Assembly: GCA_964473355.1 (NCBI GenBank)
Contig: CAYYOS010000082.1
Span: 1 to 11,612, forward strand
Reading direction: 5' to 3'
Source of the DNA: CAYYOS01 sp964473355
GTDB taxonomy: Bacteria; Pseudomonadota; Gammaproteobacteria; Burkholderiales; REEB80
DNA length: 11,612 nucleotides
The notes below the pieces were generated by a model. That model was not told where the DNA came from. It was given only the letters and a program-made list of their open reading frames with translations, and did no database searches. A program made the translations under genes and the position numbers. This document shows positions 6,392-11,612 of the stretch, piece after piece. Each line of letters begins with the position of its first letter. The first letter of the stretch is position 1.

Positions 6392-7579
6392 TTAATCGCG
6401 TTGTAAGGGTAAGGCTCTGACCATAAGTACGCCTTTGATGCCACTGAGCGTATTACACACCGCAGGTGTAACCGGGCTATCGATATCGACTAAGGTGTAC
6501 GCCATTTCGCCTTTGGATTTGTTAACCATGTTGTGGATATTCAATCCCGCATTGGCCATGGCGGTAGAAATTTGGCCTAGCATATTTGGCACGTTACTGT
6601 TAGCTATGCCAACGCGGTGATTTGATTCGCGCGCCATTTCCACATTAGGAAAATTAACGGCGTTGGAAATATTTCCGTCTTCTAAATAGCTGCGCAGTTG
6701 CTCGGCTACCATGATGGCGCAATTGTCTTCCGCTTCTTGAGTGGAGGCGCCGAGGTGTGGTAGCGCAATCACTTGCGGATTACTTTGTAACACATTGCTA
6801 GGAAAATCACAGACGTAATATTTTATCTTCTTATCGCTTAAGCCCTGCGCCACGGCTTTATCATCCACTGTGCCTTCTCGAGAGAAATTTAGCAGCACGA
6901 TGCCCGGTTTCATGCCGTTTATCCGCTCGGTATTGATTAAATTGCGCGTGGCATCGATCAGCGGCACATGTAAAGTAACAAAATCGCTATGCTTAAGCAC
7001 TTCTTCAATACTCTGGGCTTTTTTAACTGATGACGACAAACGCCAAGCCGCATCCACCGTAATGTTGGGATCATAGCCCAGCACCTTCATACCTAGCTTT
7101 AGCGCCGCGTCTGCGACCAAGCTACCAATCGCACCCAAGCCGATAATACCAAGCGTACGATTCGGAAGTTCGGTGCCAGCGAACTGCTTTTTGCCGCCCT
7201 CTACCAGTTTGTGTAAGGTTGCATCATCGCCTGTCAAACCCGTTACGAAATCCCGAGCTGGAATGAGATTACGCGCGGCAATTAACATTCCGGCAATCAC
7301 TAATTCTTTGACGGCGTTGGCATTGGCACCCGGCGCATTAAATACCGGAATGCCGCGTTCGCTCATTTTTGCTACAGGAATATTGTTCGTACCTGCGCCC
7401 GCACGGCCAATAGCTTTTACGCTTTTAGGCAGATCCATTTCATGCATATTTTGTGAGCGCACCAAAATGGCGTCAGGCTCAGTGACATCCGCTCCTACGC
7501 TATACGTCTCACTAGGAAGGCGCTCTAAACCGCAACTGGAAATTTGATTTAAGGTAAGGATTTTATATTTTTTAGCCAT
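6392..7579 (-). CDS. serA: D-3-phosphoglycerate dehydrogenase, short form with ACT-like tail
   Basis: Oxidises 3-phosphoglycerate to 3-phosphohydroxypyruvate with NAD+, the first serine step. The 395 aa protein shows RAGAGTNNI (59-67), a Rossmann GLGAIG (147-152) with Asp170 after the second strand (NAD preference), catalytic Arg234 in NFSREGT, and His275 in LPHLGAST. Residues from about 320 to 395 look like a C-terminal ACT domain (VPNMLGQIS, GLNIHNMVN), the serine-feedback module in E. coli SerA. Oddly, the segment that carries the catalytic Glu in E. coli (FPTEP) reads CDFPSN, with Asn262 and a shorter loop, so the usual Glu is not seen. The start ATG 7579 overlaps serC by 8 bases and has GAGAAG upstream; an ATG at 7591 adds four residues and is less likely. 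Another 2-hydroxyacid dehydrogenase role is possible, but serC next door argues for SerA. Confidence 0.9.
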   Translation of the reverse strand: MAKKYKILTLNQISSCGLERLPSETYSVGADVTEPDAILVRSQNMHEMDLPKSVKAIGRAGAGTNNIPVAKMSERGIPVFNAPGANANAVKELVIAGMLIAARNLIPARDFVTGLTGDDATLHKLVEGGKKQFAGTELPNRTLGIIGLGAIGSLVADAALKLGMKVLGYDPNITVDAAWRLSSSVKKAQSIEEVLKHSDFVTLHVPLIDATRNLINTERINGMKPGIVLLNFSREGTVDDKAVAQGLSDKKIKYYVCDFPSNVLQSNPQVIALPHLGASTQEAEDNCAIMVAEQLRSYLEDGNISNAVNFPNVEMARESNHRVGIANSNVPNMLGQISTAMANAGLNIHNMVNKSKGEMAYTLVDIDSPVTPAVCNTLSGIKGVLMVRALPLQRD

Positions 7580-8654
7580 GGCTCTTCTCAAATTCTTGCA
7601 TAAATGTCACGAGTGTTTTAACGCCTTCGATCGACATGGCGTTATAGATCGAAGCACGCATGCCACCCACTGAGCGATGTCCCTTCAACTGCAGCAAACC
7701 CCGGGCCTTAGCTTGCTTTAAAAATTCCTCGTCTAACTTTGCATCTTTAAGCGTAAACGGCACATTCATGCGTGAGCGGTCAGGCTTAGCCGTTGGACAA
7801 TTGTAAAAATCAGTACCATCCAAGAAGTCATAGAGCAAACCCGACTTTTCTATATTTAGCTTTTCCATCGCGCCTAAGCCGCCTCGTGCTTTAAGCCATT
7901 TGAAAGTAAGCCCTGCGATATAAATGGCATACGTCGGCGGCGTGTTGTACATGGAATCGTTATCGGCATTGATTTTGTAATCAAACATGCTGGGTGTAAA
8001 AGGCAAAGCCTGGCCAATTAAATCCTCTCGCACTATGACTATCGTCAAGCCCGCGGGCCCGATATTTTTTTGTGCGCCGGCATAAATCACGGCATGCTTA
8101 TTGACGTCTAAGGGCCGGGATAAAATGTGTGACGAGGCATCGACCACCAGCGGCACCGCGCCGGTGTCCGGTATCCAGTTGAATTCCACCCCGCCTATTG
8201 TCTCGTTGGAAGTGTAATGCACATACGCCGCATCAGCGGAGAGCTTCCATTTATCCTGGGTGGGCGCATAGCTAAAATTTTTGTCTTCTGAGGATGCTGC
8301 AACATTTACGTCACAGTAGCGTTTGGCTTCTTTAATAGCTTTTTTCGACCACTCACCCGTATTAATGTAATCAGCCTTGGTTTTACCACGCAATAAATTC
8401 ATCGGAACCATAGCAAATTGGCTGGATGCGCCGCCCTGCAAAAATAGCACTTTATAGTTCGAGGAAATATTCATGAGTTCGCGCAGATCGCCTTCAGCCT
8501 CGGCAGCGATTCCCATAAATTCTTTGCCGCGGTGACTCATTTCCATAACCGACATGCCGCTACCATGCCAATTTAAAAATTCTTCTTGCGCTTGTTTCAG
8601 CACTTCCGGCACTAGCACCGCAGGGCCAGCACTAAAATTGTAAATGGTTGCCAC
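7572..8654 (-). CDS. serC: Phosphoserine aminotransferase
   Basis: A PLP enzyme that makes phosphoserine from 3-phosphohydroxypyruvate and glutamate; in many bacteria it also serves pyridoxal phosphate synthesis. The 360 aa length is normal. Motifs are NFSAGPA at the start (6-12), EMSHRG (38-43), FLQGGASSQF (71-80), VDASSHILSRP (171-181), the PLP lysine in GAQKNIGPAG (Lys196), NTPPTYAIY and the C-terminal GHRSVGGMRASIYNA. It starts with GTG at 8654, sharing one base with the gyrA stop (TAGTG). A GAGGA element inside the last gyrA codons is its likely ribosome site. It overlaps serA by 8 bases, so the two consecutive serine enzymes should be made together. Confidence 0.96.
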   Translation of the reverse strand: MATIYNFSAGPAVLVPEVLKQAQEEFLNWHGSGMSVMEMSHRGKEFMGIAAEAEGDLRELMNISSNYKVLFLQGGASSQFAMVPMNLLRGKTKADYINTGEWSKKAIKEAKRYCDVNVAASSEDKNFSYAPTQDKWKLSADAAYVHYTSNETIGGVEFNWIPDTGAVPLVVDASSHILSRPLDVNKHAVIYAGAQKNIGPAGLTIVIVREDLIGQALPFTPSMFDYKINADNDSMYNTPPTYAIYIAGLTFKWLKARGGLGAMEKLNIEKSGLLYDFLDGTDFYNCPTAKPDRSRMNVPFTLKDAKLDEEFLKQAKARGLLQLKGHRSVGGMRASIYNAMSIEGVKTLVTFMQEFEKSHG

Positions 8655-11203
8655 TACGCTTCTTCCTCTTCCGTTTCTGCGACGCGTTCTACGCTGATTA
8701 GTTTTTCGCCGTCATCCAGGTTAATTAAGGTCACGCCTTGCGCCGTGCGCCCCATCAGACGAATTTCTTTAATTCGCGTACGAATTAAGACGCCGCCGTC
8801 GGTGATCATCATAATTTCGTCATCCTCATGCACCAAACACGCTGCCACAACTTTACCGTTTCGTTTTGACGTTTTAATGGCGATCATGCCTTGCGTGGCA
8901 CGGGCGTGACGGGTGTATTCGGTAATCGGGCTACGCTTGCCGAAACCATTTTCGGTCACAGTCAACACCACTTGTTGGTCGTCTTCCGCTACCAGCAAGG
9001 CGATCACTCGCTGCCCTTCGCCCAACTTCATGCCCCGCACGCCACGCGCGCCGCGGCCCACAGCCCGTACGTCTTTTTCATCAAAGCGCACCGCTTTTCC
9101 GGCATCGGAAAACAGCATAATGTCGTGCTTGCCGTCAGTGATCGCCACACCGACCAAATAGTCCGCCTCGTCGAGATCCACGGCAATAATGCCGGATCCG
9201 CGCGGTCGCGAGAACTCAGAAAGCGGGGTTTTCTTGACCACGCCGCAAGATGTCGCCATGAATACAAAATGACTTTCGTCGAAGGTTTTGACTGGCAAGA
9301 TCGCCGTAATTTTTTCGCCTTCTTGAATCGGCAATAAATTCACAATTGGCTTGCCGCGGCTAGCGCGCCCGGCCTGCGGGACTTCGTAAACCTTAATCCA
9401 ATACACCCGGCCACGATTAGAGAAACATAGAATATGATCATGGCTGTTGGCGATAAAAAGCTTGTCGACGAAATCGTCTTCCTTAGTTGCGGTAGCTTGT
9501 TTACCGCGACCACCACGTTTTTGCGCACGGTAATCGGTCAACGGTTGAGCCTTAATGTAACCGCTGTGCGACAAGGTCACGACCACGTCTTCCGGCGCGA
9601 TTAAATCTTCGAGACTAAAGTCTTGCGTTTGGCTAATAATCTCGGTGCGACGCTTGTCGCCGAACTGTTGTTTTATGCCACTCAATTCCTGCGTAATAAT
9701 TTCAGTAATGCGTCTTGGCTTACTGAGAATATCCAAAAGATCCGAAATTTTTTCCAGGATTTCCTTATACTCATTAATGATTTTTTCTTGCTCTAAACCC
9801 GTTAAGCGTTGTAGACGTAACTCAAGTATGGCTTGGGCTTGCGCGTCACTTAAGCGATAACCTTGTTTTTGCAAGCCATATGTTAGTGGCAGCCCTTCAG
9901 GCCGCGATAAATCGGTGGTGGCTTTTTTAAGCATTTCTTCCACCAAGCGGGAACGCCATAGCTTGGACAATAAACCTTGTTTTGCAATTGCCGGGGTCGC
10001 CGCCGCTTTAATGAGGGCAATCACATCGTCGACATTAGATAAGGCGACCGCCAACCCTTCCAAGATATGCCCGCGCTCCCGTGCTTTTTTCAATTCAAAC
10101 GCGGTGCGGCGGGTGATGACCTCGCGGCGGTGCCGTAAGAAAGCCTCTAAAATTTTCTTTAAATTTAATAACTGTGGCTGGCCGTCGACAATTGCTACCA
10201 TGTTGATGCCGAAGGTGTCCTGCATCTGCGTGTGTTTGTAGAGATTGTTTAAGATGACATCGGTGAGTTCGCCGCGTTTTAATTCAATGACGGCGCGCAT
10301 GCCGGATTTGTCCGATTCATCGCGCAATTCAGAAATGCCCTCGATCTTTTTATCGCGCACCAATTCGCCAATTTTTATCATTAAATTAGCTTTGTTAACC
10401 TGGTACGGCAGTTCGTCGATGATAATGGCTTGGCGATTGCCGGCTTTATCCAAATCTTCAATATGCGTGCGTGCGCGCATAATTACCCGGCCACGGCCGG
10501 TGCGATAGCCTTCTTTGACACCGGCGGTACCGTAGATAATGCCCGCGGTGGGGAAATCCGGCGCGGGCAATAGCGCTATCAGCGCTTCCAAATCCGCTTC
10601 CGGGTCTTTTAATAACAGCAGGCAGGCGTCTATCACTTCACCCAGATTATGCGGCGGAATATTGGTGGCCATACCCACGGCTATACCCGAGGAGCCGTTA
10701 ATCAATAAATTAGGGATTTTCGCCGGCAAAACTACCGGCTCGTGCTCAGCGCCGTCATAATTTGGAACAAAATCAACGGTTTCTTTATCAATATCGTTCA
10801 ACAACTCGTGCGCGATTTTTGCCATGCGCACTTCGGTGTAACGCATTGCGGCGGGGTTATCGCCATCCACCGAACCAAAATTACCTTGCCCATCCACTAA
10901 CATATAGCGCAAGGAAAAGTCTTGTGCCATGCGTACGATGGTGTCATAGACCGCCGATTCGCCGTGGGGGTGGTACTTACCGATTACTTCACCCACCACT
11001 CTGGCTGATTTTTTATAGGCTTTATTCCAGTCATTACTTAGTTCGTGCATGGCGAACAACACCCGTCTATGCACGGGCTTTAATCCGTCACGAACGTCGG
11101 GCAGCGCTCGGCCAACAATTACGCTCATGGCATAATCGAGGTACGACCGCCGCATCTCGCCTTCGAGGCTTATGGGGATGGTTTCTTTAGCGAACTGATC
11201 CAT
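8654..11203 (-). CDS. gyrA: DNA gyrase subunit A
   Basis: The breakage-reunion subunit of DNA gyrase, which with GyrB introduces negative supercoils. At 849 aa it is complete (E. coli 875). The N-terminal region aligns without gaps to E. coli numbering through the active site: HPHGESAVYD at 78-87 and the DNA-cleaving Tyr122 in AAMRYTE. Ser83 and Asp87, the main quinolone-resistance positions, are the susceptible residues; residue 82 is Glu where E. coli has Asp. The C-terminal beta-pinwheel carries an intact GyrA box QKRGGRG (561-567), needed for DNA wrapping. The protein ends in a short acidic tail (AETEEEEA). The ATG at 11203 is preceded by only a weak GGTG site. It is the first gene of the minus-strand cluster, with the promoter presumably in the 326-base region upstream. 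Confidence 0.98.
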   Translation of the reverse strand: MDQFAKETIPISLEGEMRRSYLDYAMSVIVGRALPDVRDGLKPVHRRVLFAMHELSNDWNKAYKKSARVVGEVIGKYHPHGESAVYDTIVRMAQDFSLRYMLVDGQGNFGSVDGDNPAAMRYTEVRMAKIAHELLNDIDKETVDFVPNYDGAEHEPVVLPAKIPNLLINGSSGIAVGMATNIPPHNLGEVIDACLLLLKDPEADLEALIALLPAPDFPTAGIIYGTAGVKEGYRTGRGRVIMRARTHIEDLDKAGNRQAIIIDELPYQVNKANLMIKIGELVRDKKIEGISELRDESDKSGMRAVIELKRGELTDVILNNLYKHTQMQDTFGINMVAIVDGQPQLLNLKKILEAFLRHRREVITRRTAFELKKARERGHILEGLAVALSNVDDVIALIKAAATPAIAKQGLLSKLWRSRLVEEMLKKATTDLSRPEGLPLTYGLQKQGYRLSDAQAQAILELRLQRLTGLEQEKIINEYKEILEKISDLLDILSKPRRITEIITQELSGIKQQFGDKRRTEIISQTQDFSLEDLIAPEDVVVTLSHSGYIKAQPLTDYRAQKRGGRGKQATATKEDDFVDKLFIANSHDHILCFSNRGRVYWIKVYEVPQAGRASRGKPIVNLLPIQEGEKITAILPVKTFDESHFVFMATSCGVVKKTPLSEFSRPRGSGIIAVDLDEADYLVGVAITDGKHDIMLFSDAGKAVRFDEKDVRAVGRGARGVRGMKLGEGQRVIALLVAEDDQQVVLTVTENGFGKRSPITEYTRHARATQGMIAIKTSKRNGKVVAACLVHEDDEIMMITDGGVLIRTRIKEIRLMGRTAQGVTLINLDDGEKLISVERVAETEEEEA
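8655..8668 (-). promoter_or_regulatory. Ribosome binding site for serC formed by the gyrA acidic-tail codons
   Basis: The minus strand reads GAGGA at 8668-8664, nine bases before the serC GTG. These bases are also the GAG and GAA codons of the GyrA C-terminal glutamate run. The site supports the GTG start and suggests coupled translation. Confidence 0.6.
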
Positions 11204-11529
11204 TATTTACACCGAGATATTAAGATTATTTTAAGAACACGCGAGCATGCAAATTTTTTAAAGAAAGAACGCTAAAATCGCCCGGTTCTTGTTATAGTAG
11301 CCGCTGTCAGCCCTCGTTTTACGGGCAACGCGAAAAAGTTATAAATGATAGCACGGCTCAAAAAGGCGCACCAGCCTAATCGCGGGCTGTGGGTATTTGC
11401 CGCTTACGCGAACTAATTAAAACTTTACACTATCAAATTAATGGTATAGCATCATAGCCGTTCTAGGGTCGTTAAAAATAACTAGCCGGATCAATCTGAC
11501 AATATTTGCAAATAAATATGGAGAGAAAA
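11204..11529. other. Divergent intergenic region between gyrA and an exported-protein gene
   Basis: These 326 bases should hold the gyrA cluster promoter (minus strand) and the promoter of the plus-strand gene at 11530. For gyrA, two weak candidates are visible: TTGTCA at 11502-11497 with TATTTT at 11480-11475 (16-base spacer), and a -10-like TATAAC at 11296-11291 without a convincing -35. A small inverted repeat AAGAAC/GTTCTT (11265-11270 and 11285-11290) and an AT-rich patch (about 11250-11263) lie nearer gyrA. I see no tRNA, no terminator and no convincing small gene. Confidence 0.6.
11424..11450 (+). promoter_or_regulatory. Candidate sigma-70 promoter for the exported-protein gene
   Basis: TTTACA (11424-11429) resembles the -35 box and TATAGC (11445-11450) the -10 box, with a TGG extended -10 just before it. 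The spacer is 15 bases, short of the ideal 17; the extended -10 could compensate. Transcription would begin near 11457, leaving a leader of roughly 70 bases before the ATG at 11530. Confidence 0.4.
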
Positions 11530-11612
11530 ATGAAAACATCACTCATTAGAAACCTGACAGTCAGCCTGGCAGCAGCGCTAGCTTTATCGGCCGCCGGAAT
11601 AAATCTGGCTCA
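11530..11612 (+). CDS. N-terminal signal-peptide region of an exported protein (partial)
   Basis: Only 27 codons are in the window. The start MKTSLIRNLTVSLAAALALS has a positive n-region (Lys2, Arg7) followed by a hydrophobic Ala/Leu stretch, then AAGINLA, where a signal peptidase I site could fall. The product is therefore probably exported to the periplasm or outer membrane; a membrane anchor cannot be excluded. The ATG is well supported by GGAGAG at 11520-11525, four bases upstream. It is divergent from gyrA and not part of that cluster. The family cannot be identified from a signal peptide alone, so I give no function. Confidence 0.75.
   Translation, partial: MKTSLIRNLTVSLAAALALSAAGINLA

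Noticed and set aside
8891..9337. 148-aa plus-strand open frame opposite gyrA
   Set aside because: Antisense shadow of the GyrA C-terminal domain, with no family features.
10762..11190. 142-aa plus-strand open frame opposite gyrA
   Set aside because: It lies wholly antisense to the well-conserved GyrA N-terminal domain and its translation is a low-complexity arginine-rich sequence with no recognisable motif.
8880..11203. Quinolone-resistance mutation in GyrA
   Set aside because: Ser83 and Asp87 are the susceptible residues; Glu82 in place of Asp is conservative and not evidence of resistance.
11286..11340. Possible intrinsic terminator around GCCCTCGTTTTACGGGC
   Set aside because: The arms pair only with a two-base bulge and no T-run follows in either direction; no gene ends here.
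11345..11416. 23-codon plus-strand reading frame with Trp, Phe and Tyr residues (LWVFAAYAN), suggestive of an aromatic leader peptide
   Set aside because: It has no ribosome site, lies upstream of the candidate promoter of the exported-protein gene, and is on the strand opposite to the aromatic genes, so it could not attenuate them.

Overview
The window reads as a chromosomal housekeeping segment of a Gram-negative gammaproteobacterium. On the minus strand it carries, in transcription order, gyrA - serC - serA - pheA - hisC - DAHP synthase (aroF) - tyrA - aroA - cmk - rpsA. The same backbone (gyrA, serC, pheA, hisC, tyrA/aroA, cmk, rpsA) is known from Pseudomonas as a 'mixed-function supraoperon'. 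Base composition is moderate, and GTG and TTG starts occur. A Legionella/Coxiella-like relative is possible, but that is a guess from gene order and protein flavour. A run of exactly 100 Ns shows the source is a draft or metagenome-type assembly.

Layout: 1-152 is the start of rpsA (partial). 153-272 is a short AT-rich leader with small inverted repeats. 273-5205 holds cmk, aroA, tyrA, DAHP synthase and hisC, packed with overlaps of 1 or 4 bases or a 4-base gap. 5216-5315 is the assembly gap. 5317-11203 holds pheA, serA, serC and gyrA, again nearly without spacers. 11204-11529 is a 326-base divergent intergenic region. At 11530 a plus-strand gene for an exported protein begins and runs off the window.

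How the genes fit together: SerA and SerC make phosphoserine from 3-phosphoglycerate. DAHP synthase performs the first step of the shikimate pathway and AroA the sixth. PheA (chorismate mutase/prephenate dehydratase) and TyrA split chorismate towards phenylalanine and tyrosine. The HisC-type aminotransferase can plausibly finish both branches as well as serve histidine synthesis. Three enzymes carry or appear to carry small-molecule feedback domains: the N-terminal domain of DAHP synthase and the C-terminal ACT regions of PheA and SerA. GyrA, Cmk and ribosomal protein S1 tie the cluster to DNA topology, nucleotide supply and translation.

I found no previously undescribed system, mobile element, CRISPR array or RNA gene. 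The points worth a second look are the class II EPSP synthase, an atypical active site in SerA, the gap between pheA and hisC, the unusual overlapping starts (two TAGTG junctions, one TTGA junction) and the rpsA leader.
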